Positions 26,040-37,171 are shown, counted from the first letter of the stretch. The stretch is 64,000 nucleotides of DNA from CAVRTM01 sp963696105 (GCA_963696105.1 CAVOIP010000003.1:1-64000), one strand, 5' to 3'. Program-made: numbers and translations. The notes: generated by a model from the sequence alone, not told the origin.

Positions 26040-27500
26040 GTGGGGGACGACGCGGACGACCCGACGAGCGGAGCCGGAGGGCGCCCACCGGCGTACTGCT
26101 CCAGCTGTGGCACCCCGACCGTGGCGGACGCGCAGTTCTGCTCCGGCTGCGGGGCGCGGTTGGCCGTTCCTTCGGCGGCGCAGCTGTCGCAGGGGGCCCT
26201 GGCCGGCCCCGCACCGCGACGGCGCCCGGCATGGGTCGTGCCCGTGGTGTCGACCCTGGCGGTCGTCGCGGTCGCGGCGGCGGGGGTCGGCGGCGCAGCC
26301 GTCATGCGGCAGCAGCAAGGCCGCCCCTCGGCGCACGGCGTACCCGCAGGGCAGCTGGTCGTGCACAGCAGCGCTGCGGCCCCCCGGCCGGTGGCGCCGC
26401 CCACCAGTGCGGGAGCGACCACGGGGAGCTCCAGCACCGCGGGGCCGACCACACCGGCGTCGGGATCGTTCGCCGACCTCTACCAGAACGTGCAGGACGG
26501 GGTGGTCCGGATCAGCTCCACCACGTGTGACGGTGGCGGCATCGGCACCGGCTTCCTGGTCTCGCCCACGCTGGTGGCCACCGCCGCACATGTGGTGGAG
26601 GGCGCCGCCTCACTCGCGTTGGCCGTGGGGGAGGACGGCCGGTCCGGGTTCACGTCGGGCGTGGTCGTCGGCATCGACCGGAACTCCGACATCGCCTTGG
26701 TCCGTACGCGGCGGCCCCTCTCCGGGCACGTCTTCCAGTTCGCCGCGGGGTCACCGGCCGTCGGTCAGGAGGTCGCCGCCATCGGGTTCCCCGAGGGCGA
26801 GGCCATGACGCTCACCAAGGGCACCGTGTCGGGCCTGGACCGCAGCATCGACATCGACGGGGTGCGCCGGTCCGGGCTCATCCAGACCGACACCGCCATC
26901 AACCCCGGCAACTCCGGTGGCCCGATGCTGGCGCCGGATGGGTCCGTGGACGGCGTCGTGGACGCCAAGCTGACGGCTGCGGAGGGCATCGGCTACGCGG
27001 TCTCCCCGGCGATCGCCAGCGCCCGCGTGGACGCGTGGAAGGGACGCACCGCCTCGGTCGTGTCGGCGGCCTGTGACGCCCCCGTCGCACCAGCGCAGGC
27101 ATGGGACCACGCGGCTGCCGGACCCGGAAGCAGCGGTCCCACCGACGGGACGGTCGTGGACTTCTTCACCGCCTACTTCGGTGCGATCAACTCGGCCGAC
27201 TACGACACGGTGTGGGGGATGCTCGACCCGTCCCTGCGGGGAAGCTCGTCGAGTGGCCTCGGGCGGGGTCTGTCGACCACCTTCGATGCGGCCGTGCAGG
27301 TGCGGTCGGTGACCAGCCGGCCCGGCGGCAAGGTGCTGGCGCACGTGCAGTTCACGAGCTTCCAGGCTGCGGACAAGGGCCCGGACGGGGACACCTGCGA
27401 CAACTGGGACCTGGACTACCTGCTCCGACCGGAGGGTGAGTCCTGGCAGATCGCCGCCGTCAGCGGACACCGCAACGGCTCCACGCACTCCTCCTGCTGA
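26040..27500 (+). CDS. Membrane-anchored trypsin-like (HtrA-type) serine protease with zinc ribbon
   Basis: A 486-residue protein. A cytoplasmic N-terminal zinc ribbon (CSSCG at 20-24, CSGCG at 34-38) is followed by one transmembrane helix (about 64-88), a Ser/Thr/Pro-rich stalk, and a protease domain with a full triad: TAAHVVEGA (His184), NSDIALV (Asp217) and NPGNSGGPM (Ser292). A C-terminal domain of about 120 residues (VDFFTAYFGAINSADYDTVW) looks NTF2-like. It would act outside the membrane in protein quality control or signalling. GTG at 26040 starts directly before the ribbon. The layout mirrors the inactive protease-like protein at 53829. Confidence 0.88.
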   Translation: MGDDADDPTSGAGGRPPAYCSSCGTPTVADAQFCSGCGARLAVPSAAQLSQGALAGPAPRRRPAWVVPVVSTLAVVAVAAAGVGGAAVMRQQQGRPSAHGVPAGQLVVHSSAAAPRPVAPPTSAGATTGSSSTAGPTTPASGSFADLYQNVQDGVVRISSTTCDGGGIGTGFLVSPTLVATAAHVVEGAASLALAVGEDGRSGFTSGVVVGIDRNSDIALVRTRRPLSGHVFQFAAGSPAVGQEVAAIGFPEGEAMTLTKGTVSGLDRSIDIDGVRRSGLIQTDTAINPGNSGGPMLAPDGSVDGVVDAKLTAAEGIGYAVSPAIASARVDAWKGRTASVVSAACDAPVAPAQAWDHAAAGPGSSGPTDGTVVDFFTAYFGAINSADYDTVWGMLDPSLRGSSSSGLGRGLSTTFDAAVQVRSVTSRPGGKVLAHVQFTSFQAADKGPDGDTCDNWDLDYLLRPEGESWQIAAVSGHRNGSTHSSC

Positions 27501-27603
27501 GGGCAGTTCGTCGGTTCGTGCGTGGGGGAACAACCGGCCGGGTACGTCGAAGTGGCTGTGGATAAAGGCGATTCGGCCGCGGGACGTTGTCGGTGGTCGC
27601 GTC

Positions 27604-27609
27604 TAGGTT
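27604..27609 (+). promoter_or_regulatory. -10 element of a leaderless promoter
   Basis: TAGGTT ends six bases before the ATG at 27616, the same sequence and spacing as before the glycosyltransferase at 17586. Confidence 0.55.
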
Positions 27610-27615
27610 GGGTTC

Positions 27616-28824
27616 ATGGAGGGGACCAGCTTCGAGGAGGACCGGGCGGTGCTGGTTGCGGCTGCGCCGGTGCTGCGCCGGCTGGTGGGGCGGTTGCACC
27701 AGGCCGGGTCGGACGAGCTGGGGCCGGTGTTCGCGGAGCTGGATGAGCTGAAGAGCGTGGCCGGGGCCGGGCAGGTCGGGGTGCTGGACCAGGCGTTGTC
27801 CCGCGGGGACGTGCGCGCTTCGGACGCGGCGTCGTCGACCGGGTGGGTGCGTGAGTTCGGTCCGTCCTACCGGGCCGGTGGCGCCGCGGCGTTGGTGCGG
27901 GTGGCCGAGGCGGTGGCCAAGCCCGACAACGCCCCGCTGGCCGAGGCGGTGCTGGCCGCGCGGGTGCCGGTGGGTAACGCGGCGGTCGCGCTGGGTGAGA
28001 TGGACAAGCTGCTGCCGCGGCTGACCCCGGCGTGCGCGGAGACGGTGCTGGGCGGGTTCGTGGCGATCGCGGAGACGGACGGCCCGTCCCAGATCCGGGC
28101 GCTGCGGACGCGGGTCATCGCCCGGTACGGGCGTCTGGGGGAGTTCCAGCGCCGCGAGGACCGGCTCAAGTCCGGTCGGTCGCTGTCCCAGCCGTACGCC
28201 GATGACGGGATGGCCGAGTACCGGCTGCGGCTGGACCCCGAGGGACGAGGCCGTGCTGGAGGCGATCCTGGGGCCGCTGGCCGCCCCGCAGCCCTCGACC
28301 GAGTCCGGGTCGGACCTGCGCACCAGCGACCAGCGCCGGGCCGACGCGCTGGTCGAGGTCTGTCGCCGTGCGGCCGCCGCCGGCGGAGCCGCGCCGACCA
28401 CGGCCAAGGCGGCGGTGGTGGTGACGATGGACTTCCAGGACCTCAAAAGCCGGACCGGGGCCGGGACCACGCTGACCGGGGACCTGCTGGCGCCCGAAGA
28501 CGGTGCGGCGGCTCGCGTGCGACGCCGCGGTCATCCCGGCCGTCCTCGGGTCCAGGTCGGAGGTGCTGGAGCTGGGCCGGACCCGCCGGCTGGTCACCCC
28601 GGGGCTGTTGATGGCGCTGTACCTGCGCGACCGGGGTGCACCTTCCCGGGCTGTTCGCGGCCGCCGTCCTGGTGCGACGCCCATCATTGCCGGCACTGGT
28701 GCGACGGCGGCCCGACGGACCTGACCAACCTGGCGCTGCTCTGCCCGCAGGCACCACACGATCGTGCACCAGAAGGGCTACACCGCCACCGTCGACCACG
28801 ACCGAGGTGACCTGGCACCTGTAG
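27616..28824 (+). CDS. DUF222/HNH endonuclease-like protein, frameshifted
   Basis: A DUF222 protein of the 13E12 repeat type, about 400 residues when joined. The helical DUF222 part runs from MEGTSFEEDRAVLVAAAPVL to ALRTRVIARYGRL. The zinc-HNH end reads GCTFPGCSRPPSWCDAHHCR with HWCDGGPTDLTNLALLCP. These genes are multicopy in actinobacteria and behave like mobile or homing elements; the nuclease activity is inferred. Frame changes near 28243, 28500, 28640, 28750 and 28800 interrupt the C-terminal half. Repeats of this family are prone to misassembly, so either decay or collapse of copies could explain them. It has a leaderless ATG. Confidence 0.82.
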
Positions 28825-28836
28825 CTGCCCCGCCCC

Positions 28837-28863
28837 GCGACCCGCCACACCTCGGCGGGTCGC
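28837..28863 (+). terminator. Hairpin terminator after the HNH gene
   Basis: Ten-bp perfect stem (GCGACCCGCC with GGCGGGTCGC) and a 7-base loop, starting 13 bases past the stop codon. Confidence 0.65.
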
Positions 28864-29060
28864 ACCCGCACGGCCGCTGCGTCCGACGACCGTGGGTAAG
28901 TGCGCTGGGTCAGCAGCCGCAGCGCGGCGCCGCGGAAGATGACCCTTAGTCGGACCCTCGTGCTGTCGTCACCGGGGCGCCGCCTCGACGGCGTGCCGGT
29001 CGAGCCGGCCGGCCCGGCGCGCCGTACTGGTTCAGCCTGGACGGGGGCACCGGCGGGGTG

Positions 29061-29795
29061 TCAGAGGATGGCGTTGACCATGTCGAGGGCGTGCGTGGTC
29101 GAGTCGGCGAGGGCGTCGGTCCGGTCGGGGGTCAGCTGCTCGCAGATCCAGTCCCAGTGCATGGACACCACGACCCCGGGCTGGGGCGTGGCTGCGAGCG
29201 ACAGGCCTTCGGTGGACCAGCGGACCGTCTCGGGGCGCGGCGTGCCCAGCCGGAGTCGGGAGCCGTCCCAATCCAGCGGCCGGGACACGACCAGCGCCCG
29301 CTCGCCGTCAACCGACTCCACGGTGCCCCAGCGGATCCGGCATGCATCCAACACCGAGCGCGGTACGTCGCTGCTGCCGCCGAGCATGCCGGCCCAGGGA
29401 TAGACGGCGAAGACGTGGAAGGCGTGGTCGGCCAGCACGTCCGGGGAGGGCACGACCCGGCTCAGCAGCCCGCCGGTCTGGGACCTGAACCGGCAGCGGA
29501 GGCCTTCCAGCAGCGCCTGCGGGTCGATCTTGCCGAGCAGGTCGTTGCCCAGCCAGTAAGCCTCCACCACCAGGGGATCGAGCGGCTCGAGCCCTGTAGC
29601 GTCGCTGATGAGAGACAGGTAGGCCCACGCCCCCTCGAACTGGCGCGCACGCGCGGCGACCTGTGCCCCGTCGCGGCCGTCCGTGGCGTGCTGCAGCAGC
29701 ACCGACGCGTCGTCCGGCCCGCAGTAGCCCAAGTCGTTGGGTGGGAAGGCGTAACGCGCGAAGCGGGTCGCGCCGGACTCCGTGGTCAGCTCCAT
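29061..29795 (-). CDS. DUF6390-like protein, hydrogenase-associated
   Basis: A 244-residue soluble protein beginning MELTTESGATRFARYAFPPN, with LGYCGPDDASVLLQ, FEGAWAYLSLISDATGLEPL, and VEAYWLGNDLLGKI. I recall this pattern as DUF6390, a family found beside hyp genes in actinobacteria; the family name is from memory. No catalytic motif is evident. Its ATG overlaps the hypE stop by one base (TGATG), so it is the last gene of the hyp operon. It probably helps hydrogenase maturation or assembly, by context only. Confidence 0.65.
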   Translation of the reverse strand: MELTTESGATRFARYAFPPNDLGYCGPDDASVLLQHATDGRDGAQVAARARQFEGAWAYLSLISDATGLEPLDPLVVEAYWLGNDLLGKIDPQALLEGLRCRFRSQTGGLLSRVVPSPDVLADHAFHVFAVYPWAGMLGGSSDVPRSVLDACRIRWGTVESVDGERALVVSRPLDWDGSRLRLGTPRPETVRWSTEGLSLAATPQPGVVVSMHWDWICEQLTPDRTDALADSTTHALDMVNAIL

Positions 29796-30851
29796 CAGCA
29801 GATCCGTGGGAGCTGTTCACCGATCGGCAGGTCGACCACCCGCGTGCCGCCGAGACCGGTGCGGGCGACGACCATGCCCGGGTGCTCGGGGACGCAGCGC
29901 CCCACCACGGTGGCCGACGCGCCCAGTGGGTGCGCCCGCATCGCCGCGAGCACCCGGTCGGCGTCGCCGGGTGGGACGAACGCCAGGAGCTTGCCCTCGT
30001 TCGCGACGTAGAGCGGGTCCAGCCCGAGCAGCCCGCACGCGTCGCGGACGGCGTCGGGGACCGGCAGGTGCCGTTCGACCAGCTCGATCCCGACCTTGGC
30101 CGCCCGGGCGATCTCGTTGAGCGACGCGGCGACCCCGCCGCGGGTGGGGTCGCGCAGGACGTGGACGTCGGCCCCGGTGGCCAGCATCGCGGCGACCAGA
30201 CCGTTCAGGGGTGCGGTGTCGCTCGTGACCAGCGTCCCGAACTCCAGCCCCTCCCGGCAGCTCATGACCGCGACCCCGTGGACCCCGATGTCGCCGCTGA
30301 CGACCACGACGTCGTCGACGCAGGCGCGGGCGGGATGGATGTCGACGCCTTCCGCCAGCAGGCCGATTCCGGCGGTGTTGATGAACACGCCGTCGCCGTG
30401 CCCCGCGTCGACGACCTTGGTGTCCCCTGTGACCAGGCGTACGCCGGCCTGGACGGCGGCCGCGCCGAGATCCCGCGCCACGCGGGCGATCTCGATCAGC
30501 GCCGTGCCCTCCTCGAGGATGAACGCCGTCGAGAGCACCAACGGCGTGGCCCCCGACATGGCCAGGTCGTTGACCGTCCCGTTGACTGCCAGGTCCCCGA
30601 TGCTGCCGCCGGGGAACACCAGAGGCCGGACCACGAACGAGTCCGTGGAGAACGCCAGCCGCAGACCGCCCGCGGCCACGACGGCCGAGTCGCCCAGCTC
30701 GGTGTCGGCCGCGGCGCCGTACGCCGGAAGGAACAGGTGCTCGATCAGCTCTCCTGACATGGCCCCACCCCCGCCGTGGCCCATGACGATCGTCGGCGAG
30801 TCACGCAGCGGGGCGGGGCACACCCAGCCGTCCAGGTCGATTCCCGTGGGC

Positions 30852-30859
<8 letters not shown>
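29795..30859 (-). CDS. hypE: [NiFe]-hydrogenase maturation protein HypE
   Basis: A 354-residue ATP-dependent enzyme that dehydrates carbamoyl groups on its own C-terminal Cys to thiocyanate, the source of the cyanide ligands of the NiFe centre. It has IVMGHGGGGAMSGELIEHLF, the AIR-synthetase-type GDLAVNGTVNDLAMSG and DPTRGGVAASLNEIA, and ends EQLPRIC, the required terminal Cys354. It works with HypF, encoded upstream in the same operon. Its start overlaps the hypD stop by 8 bases. Confidence 0.97.
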
Positions 30860-31959
<1,100 letters not shown>

Positions 31960-31963
<4 letters not shown>

Positions 31964-32337
31964 CGCGCCGCCTCCGCCCCGTCGATGTCGTCGCCGTGCC
32001 GTCCGTCGCCGCGCCGCCCGTCACCGGCCCGCACATCGCTGCCCCGCACGTCGCCGTGGCCTACGCCGGCCTGCCGGGCCGCCAGCGCGAACCCGTCGCC
32101 GAACTCCTCCTTGAGGATGCCCAGCCGTTCGAAGCTCTCCAGCGTCGCGGTCGCCGACTCCTCGTCCAGCCGCTGGATCGCGAACCCGACGTGGACGACG
32201 ACGTACTCGCCGACGGCCACGTCCGGCAGGTACTCGAGGCAGACCTCCTTGCGCACGCCGCCGAAGTCGACCTCGGCCATCAGCGTGTCGTCGCGATCCT
32301 CCAGACTGATCACCCTGCCGGGTACGGCCAGGCACAT
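31960..32337 (-). CDS. hypC: Hydrogenase maturation chaperone HypC with charged C-terminal tail
   Basis: A 125-residue protein. The first about 90 residues are canonical HypC/HupF: MCLAVPGRVISL with the essential Cys2, FGGVRKEVCLEYLPDVAVGE, and VVVHVGFAIQRLDEESA. HypC carries the iron-cyanide unit between HypD and the hydrogenase large subunit. The extra about 35 residues are built of Gly, Asp, Arg and His (GDVRGSDVRAGDGRRGDGRH), which is unusual for HypC and could bind metal or be a disordered tail. It is coupled to hypD by an ATGA overlap. Confidence 0.95.
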
Positions 32338-32352
32338 GGGCCTCTCCTCTCC

Positions 32353-34659
32353 TCAACCTGCAGATGCGACGAGCACCTGGCCGAGGGCCAGGCCGCCGTC
32401 GTTGGGCGGTACATGCCGGTGGCAGAGCACGGTGAAGTCGTTGTCCCGCAGTCGCTTTCGGGTCATCGACAGCAGCAGTGCGTTGGCGAAGACGCCGCCG
32501 GACAGGGCCACGGTCCCGATGCCCTTCGCCGTACGGCATGTCGAGGCCAGGTCCACGACCAGGGTCGCCACCCCGGCGTGGAAGCGAGCCCCGATCACCG
32601 CGGCCGGCACGCCCCTGCGCAGGTCCGCGACCACGGCGCGCACCACGGGTGCCGCGTCGGCCACTGCAGGTCCGTCGCCCCGAAGACCGAACGAGTAGGC
32701 GCCGCAGGGGTGTTGGCCGCGGGAGACGCCCTCCAGCTCGATGGCCGCCTGGGCCTCGTAGTCGGCGACGTGGCGGACGCCCGCCAGCGAGGAGACCGCG
32801 TCGAACAGCCGCCCCATGCTCGAGGTCGGCGCGCACCCCAGCCCGGTCTCGAGCTGGTGCAGGAGTACACGCCGCTCGGTGTCGGAGCAGGCCAGCACGG
32901 GAGGAAGGTCGGATGCCCATGCCACGTCCGCGGCCCGCAGGTGCGCGAGGGCCATCCGGTACGGCCGGTGGACGCTGGCGTCCCCGCCCGCCAGGGGGAC
33001 GTAGGACAGGTGGGCGGCCCGCGTGAACCCCTTGTAGTCGGCCAGCAGCACCTCGCCGCCCCAGACCGCGCCGTCGGTGCCGTACCCGGTGCCGTCGAAG
33101 GCGACCCCGATCACGGGGGTGTCGCCGGGCAGCCCGTGCTCGGCCATCACGGCGGCGATGTGGGCGTGGTGGTGCTGGACGGTGCGCAGCGGGCGGCTGC
33201 CGGCCTGGCCGCGGGCCCAGGCTGAGGAGCGGTAGCCGGGGTGCGCGTCGGCCGCAAGGACGGTGGGCTCGACCTGGGTCAGGGCGGACAGGTGCGCAAC
33301 CGTCGCGTCGAAGGCTCGCAGCGTGGCCAGGTCATCCATGTCGCCGACGTGCTGGCTCAGCCAGGCGTAGCGCCCCTCAGCCACGGCGCAGGTGTTCTTC
33401 AGGTCGGCTCCCACGCCCAGCGTGGGCGGCACGTCGGCTGGAAGGGCGACGGGCAGCGGTGCGTACCCGCGCGAGCGGCGTACGGGCAGCTCCTCGCCGT
33501 CGACGACCCGGACGACCGAGTCGTCGCACGGCACGCGGATGGGCCGGTCGTGCCGGAGCCACCCGTCGGCCAGCGGTGCCAGTCGCTCCAGCGCGTCGTC
33601 GTCCTGGTACGCGATCGGCTCCCCGCCGAGGTTGCCGGAGGTCATCACCAGCACCTCCGGGCCAGCGGGGTCGCCGGGCAGCCCGAGGAGGAGTGCGTGC
33701 AGTGGCGTGTAGGCCAGCAGCACACCGAGGTCGGGGTTGCCCGGGGCGACGGACGGCGCGAGCGGCGCGCCGCGCCGGGGGAGCAGCACCACGGGGCGCC
33801 GGGGTCCTGCCAGCAGGGCCTCCGAGCGCGGGTCCAGCACCGTGAGGCGGCGGGCGGCCTCGACGTCCCTCACCATCACCGCGAACGGCTTGGCGCCGCG
33901 CCGCTTGCGGGCGCGCAACGTCGCCACGGCCGTCTCGCGGGATGCGTCGCAGGCCAGGTGGTAGCCGCCGAGGCCCTTCACGGCCAGGACGCCGCCGGCC
34001 GCGAGGAGCGCCCGTGCGCCGGCGAGCGCCTCCTCCCGCGTGGTCCGGCCTCCCGCGGCGTCGACCAGCTCCAGGGTGGGACCGCAGTCGTGGCAGGCGA
34101 TCGGCTGGGCGTGGAAGCGTCGGTCGCCTGGATCGGCGTACTCGCGAGCGCAGCTCTGGCACAGGGGGAACCGCGCCATGGTGGTCGTGGCCCGGTCGTA
34201 GGGCAGGGACTCGATGATGGTGAACCGCGGCCCGCAGTTCGTGCAGGTGATGAAGGGGTGACGGTGGCGCCGGTCAGCGGGGTCGGCGAGCTCGCGCAGG
34301 CAGTCCGCACACGTCGCCACGTCCGGCGACGCGAGCGTCCGACCGACCCTGTCGGTGGTCGACGCCTCGATGCTGAAACCGGTGCCGCCACGCGGAACCA
34401 CGTCGACAGCGGTGAGCCGCTCCACCACCGCCAACGGCGGAGGCTGCTCGCTCAGCCGCTGCTGGAACGCCTCGAGAGCGAGCGGTGCCCCCTCCACCTC
34501 CACGACCACCCCGGCGGAGCTGTTCGTCACCGAGCCGCTGAGCATCAGCTCGCTGGCCGTGGCGTAGACGAACGGGCGGAACCCGACGCCCTGGACGACA
34601 CCCTGCACCAGGAACCGGCGGCGTGCCCGGCCCTCCCCTGACGCCGGTGGTGGTTCCAT
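32353..34659 (-). CDS. hypF: Carbamoyltransferase HypF
   Basis: A 768-residue four-part enzyme that makes carbamoyl-AMP and loads it on HypE. The N-terminal acylphosphatase domain (GVVQGVGFRPFVYATASEL) is followed by two zinc fingers (CADCLREL with CTNCGPRF; CQSCAREY with CHDCGP). A YrdC-like domain comes next (LAVKGLGGYHLACDA), and the Kae1-like domain ends the protein (HHHAHIAAVMAEHG, GVAFDGTGYGTDGAVWGGE). It is intact and is the first gene of the leftward hypF-C-D-E operon. hypA, hypB and the hydrogenase subunits are not in the window. Confidence 0.97.
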   Translation of the reverse strand: MEPPPASGEGRARRRFLVQGVVQGVGFRPFVYATASELMLSGSVTNSSAGVVVEVEGAPLALEAFQQRLSEQPPPLAVVERLTAVDVVPRGGTGFSIEASTTDRVGRTLASPDVATCADCLRELADPADRRHRHPFITCTNCGPRFTIIESLPYDRATTTMARFPLCQSCAREYADPGDRRFHAQPIACHDCGPTLELVDAAGGRTTREEALAGARALLAAGGVLAVKGLGGYHLACDASRETAVATLRARKRRGAKPFAVMVRDVEAARRLTVLDPRSEALLAGPRRPVVLLPRRGAPLAPSVAPGNPDLGVLLAYTPLHALLLGLPGDPAGPEVLVMTSGNLGGEPIAYQDDDALERLAPLADGWLRHDRPIRVPCDDSVVRVVDGEELPVRRSRGYAPLPVALPADVPPTLGVGADLKNTCAVAEGRYAWLSQHVGDMDDLATLRAFDATVAHLSALTQVEPTVLAADAHPGYRSSAWARGQAGSRPLRTVQHHHAHIAAVMAEHGLPGDTPVIGVAFDGTGYGTDGAVWGGEVLLADYKGFTRAAHLSYVPLAGGDASVHRPYRMALAHLRAADVAWASDLPPVLACSDTERRVLLHQLETGLGCAPTSSMGRLFDAVSSLAGVRHVADYEAQAAIELEGVSRGQHPCGAYSFGLRGDGPAVADAAPVVRAVVADLRRGVPAAVIGARFHAGVATLVVDLASTCRTAKGIGTVALSGGVFANALLLSMTRKRLRDNDFTVLCHRHVPPNDGGLALGQVLVASAG

Positions 34660-34911
34660 GACCGCCGCTTCCCGGGGCGGCCGGACCTGCGGCCCCTCGC
34701 GCCACCGGAGTCGGATCTCGACCCGCCTGCGTGGCCTGCTCCTCGGTCTACACGAGCGGTTTCCGCGGTGTCAACGGTCCTGGAACGCCGGCGGTGGCGG
34801 CCCGCACCGCCGCGTCCGACGAGGCCTGGGCGAGGTCCGCGACGGTACGGCGCCGGGCGTAGGTGCCGGTCCGCGCGCCGGCGGAGGACAGGCACCCGCA
34901 CGGTCTCGACG

Positions 34912-35748
34912 ATGGACATCGTGCCTCCGTCCCGTGTGTCGTGTGCTGTCATCTCCGTGCCCGGTTCCGACGTCCGCGCCTGGCTGACCTCCGTGCAGCA
35001 GCTCGAAGGGGACGGCTGGGACGCGCTGCTGGTGCCGGACACGTTGTGGACGCCGTCGCCGTTCCCCGCGCTGGCTGCGGCGGCGGCCGTCACGTCCCGG
35101 CTGCGCCTGCGCACCTGGGTGCTGGCGGCGCCGATGCGTACCGCCGCGGCGGTGGTGCGTGAGGTGAGGGCCCTGCAGCAGATCTCCGGCGGGCGGTTCG
35201 AGCTGGGCGTCGGCCCCGGCCGACCGGACGCGGAGGGCGAGGCCGCGCGGCTCGGCGTGCCGTGGGGCAGTGCCGGGCAGCGGATCGGTCAGGTCGAGCA
35301 GGTGGCGGACGCCGTACGGCAGGGGGTGCAGCCCACGCCGCCCATCGTGGTGACCGCGGCGGGCGACCGGATGCTGGCGGCGGCCGGCCGGGTCGCCGAC
35401 CGGATCGGGCTCGCGGCGCCTCCCCAGGCCACCGCCGAGGACCTGGCGGCGATGGCGGGACGGGCCAGGGAGGCGGCCGCACGGGGAGGCGCGACGCGGC
35501 GTGTCGGCCTGACCCAGCAGATGCTCGGGATGAACGGCCGGCTGGCGCAGTGGCTGGCCCGGTCCGGACTGGACGCGGCAGCCCTGACCGCGGCCGGAGC
35601 AGCGGGGATGCTCGCGGGCGACCCCCAGGACATCATCGGCACGATCCTGGAGCGCCGGGACCGGCTCGGCATCGACGAGCTCGTCGTCCCCGCGGAGTTC
35701 GCGGGCGCCTTTCTGCCCGTGCTGCAGGGCCTCGGCGTGAGCCGGTAA
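34912..35748 (+). CDS. LLM-class flavin-dependent oxidoreductase
   Basis: A 278-residue luciferase-like monooxygenase-fold protein, a little short for the class. WDALLVPDTLWTPSPFPAL, LRLRTWVLAAPMRTAAAVV, ISGGRFELGVGPGRP and the loop around PPIVVTAAGDRMLAAAGRVA are class signatures of F420- or FMN-dependent members. No clear RBS precedes the ATG at 34912; GTG at 34921 is an alternative. It diverges from hypF. The substrate is unknown; deazaflavin F420 use would be typical of actinobacteria. Confidence 0.8.
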   Translation: MDIVPPSRVSCAVISVPGSDVRAWLTSVQQLEGDGWDALLVPDTLWTPSPFPALAAAAAVTSRLRLRTWVLAAPMRTAAAVVREVRALQQISGGRFELGVGPGRPDAEGEAARLGVPWGSAGQRIGQVEQVADAVRQGVQPTPPIVVTAAGDRMLAAAGRVADRIGLAAPPQATAEDLAAMAGRAREAAARGGATRRVGLTQQMLGMNGRLAQWLARSGLDAAALTAAGAAGMLAGDPQDIIGTILERRDRLGIDELVVPAEFAGAFLPVLQGLGVSR

Positions 35749-35869
35749 CCCGCCGCCCACCCTGCAAGGACCGCCGTGGTCGCGGGTCTGTCGGTAACAC
35801 TCACGCGGGCGCACACTGGCACAAAGGCCGTCGCCCGGCGACGCCGGCCCAACCGGTGAAGGCAGCGCC

Positions 35870-37081
35870 ATGTCGAGTGCATCCCCTCCGCGGTCCGTCG
35901 CGGCGATCGAGGACCCCACCCAGCCCGTGCTGGACTGGTGGGAGCGCATGCTCGCGACCGAGCCGGTCCACCGTGACGAGCAGGGCGCGTGGCACGTGTT
36001 CCGCCACGCCGATGTGTCGGCGGTGCTCGCCGACCCGGCCACCTTCTCCTCGGACACCAGCTCCCTGATGCCGGACCAGGAGGACCTGCAGCTGTTCTCC
36101 CGCGGGAACATCGTGTCGATGGACCCGCCCCGCCACCGGGAGGTGCGGACCCTGGTCAACCAGGCGTTCACCCCGCGAGTCGTCGCCCGCCTGGAGCCGC
36201 GCATCGCCGAGGTCACGACCAGGTTGCTGGACGAGGTGGCGGACCGGGACTCCTTCGACCTGGTCGACGCCCTGGCCTACCCTCTGCCGGTCACCGTCAT
36301 CGCGGAGCTGCTCGGGGTGCCGGCGCAGGACCTTCCGCTGTTCCGCCGATGGGCGGACGGGCTCTTCTCGGTGCAGTCCGCGGACGCGACGGTCCTGCCG
36401 GCCGAGGACCGGACCGCTGAGGTCGCGCCGGTGATGCGGGAGATGAACACCTATCTCCTGCAGCACATCCGGGGCCGGCGTGACCACCCCGCCGACGACC
36501 TGCTGGGGCGGCTGACCACGGCCCGTGTGCACGACGAGGGCCTGGTGGACGACGAGATCGTCGGCCTCGCCGGCGTGCTCCTGCTGGCCGGCCACATCAC
36601 CACGACGGCGCTGCTGGGCAACGCGATCCTGTCCTTCGACCGTTACCCGCAGGCGGCCGCAGAGGTGCGTGCCGACCGTTCGCTGCTGCCGGCCGCGATC
36701 GAGGAGGTGCTGCGTCACCGCACGCCGTTCCCCCGGCTGGGCCGGATGACGACGACGGACGTCGAGCTGGGCGGCCGCCTGATCCCGGCCCGGTCGGTGG
36801 TCATCCCGTGGGTGGGCGCGGCCAACCGGGACCCGCGCCGTCACCTCGACCCGCAGCGGTTCGACATCCACCGTGCCCCCGGCCACCTGGCCTTCGGGCA
36901 CGGCATCCACTTCTGCCTCGGTGCCCCGCTCGCGCGGCTGGAGGCCCGGGTCGCCCTCGGCCAGCTGCTGGACCGGTACGGCATGCTCGTCGTGGACCAC
37001 GAGCACGCGCGGCACCAGAACCCCTGGGTCATGAGCTCGCTGCTGAGCCTGCCCGTCCACGCAGTCCCCGTCGGCCCCTGA
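35870..37081 (+). CDS. Cytochrome P450 (class I, CYP107/CYP109-like)
   Basis: A 403-residue soluble P450. It contains VSMDPPRHREVRTLVNQAFT (C-helix, heme propionate Arg/His), ExxR at Glu279-Arg282, and the heme loop FGHGIHFCLGAPLARLEAR with Cys349. The I-helix reads AGHITTT (240-246): the acidic residue before the conserved Thr is replaced by Ile, as in some CYP109-like enzymes, so proton delivery may differ. GAAGG lies 7 bases before the ATG. It needs external ferredoxin and reductase; none is adjacent. The substrate is unknown. Confidence 0.93.
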   Translation: MSSASPPRSVAAIEDPTQPVLDWWERMLATEPVHRDEQGAWHVFRHADVSAVLADPATFSSDTSSLMPDQEDLQLFSRGNIVSMDPPRHREVRTLVNQAFTPRVVARLEPRIAEVTTRLLDEVADRDSFDLVDALAYPLPVTVIAELLGVPAQDLPLFRRWADGLFSVQSADATVLPAEDRTAEVAPVMREMNTYLLQHIRGRRDHPADDLLGRLTTARVHDEGLVDDEIVGLAGVLLLAGHITTTALLGNAILSFDRYPQAAAEVRADRSLLPAAIEEVLRHRTPFPRLGRMTTTDVELGGRLIPARSVVIPWVGAANRDPRRHLDPQRFDIHRAPGHLAFGHGIHFCLGAPLARLEARVALGQLLDRYGMLVVDHEHARHQNPWVMSSLLSLPVHAVPVGP

Positions 37082-37104
37082 CGGGGCACTGGCCGACCAC
37101 GCCG

Positions 37105-37171
37105 GCAGGCCGATCACGTCAGCAGGCCGATCACGTCGGCAGGCCGATCACGTCGGCAGGCCGTCGCGTCG
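37105..37171 (+). repeat. 17-bp tandem repeat, four copies
   Basis: The unit GCAGGCCGATCACGTCG is present in three near-identical copies (37105, 37122, 37139) and one shortened copy (37156). It begins 24 bases after the P450 stop and ends about 50 bases before the next promoter. It could be a VNTR or a decayed hairpin cluster. Confidence 0.85.

Noticed and set aside
34682..34695. DosR-like sequence upstream of hypF
   Set aside because: It matches only the loose GGNNC-N4-GNCCC pattern, which is expected by chance in DNA this GC-rich, and it lies too close to the start codon.
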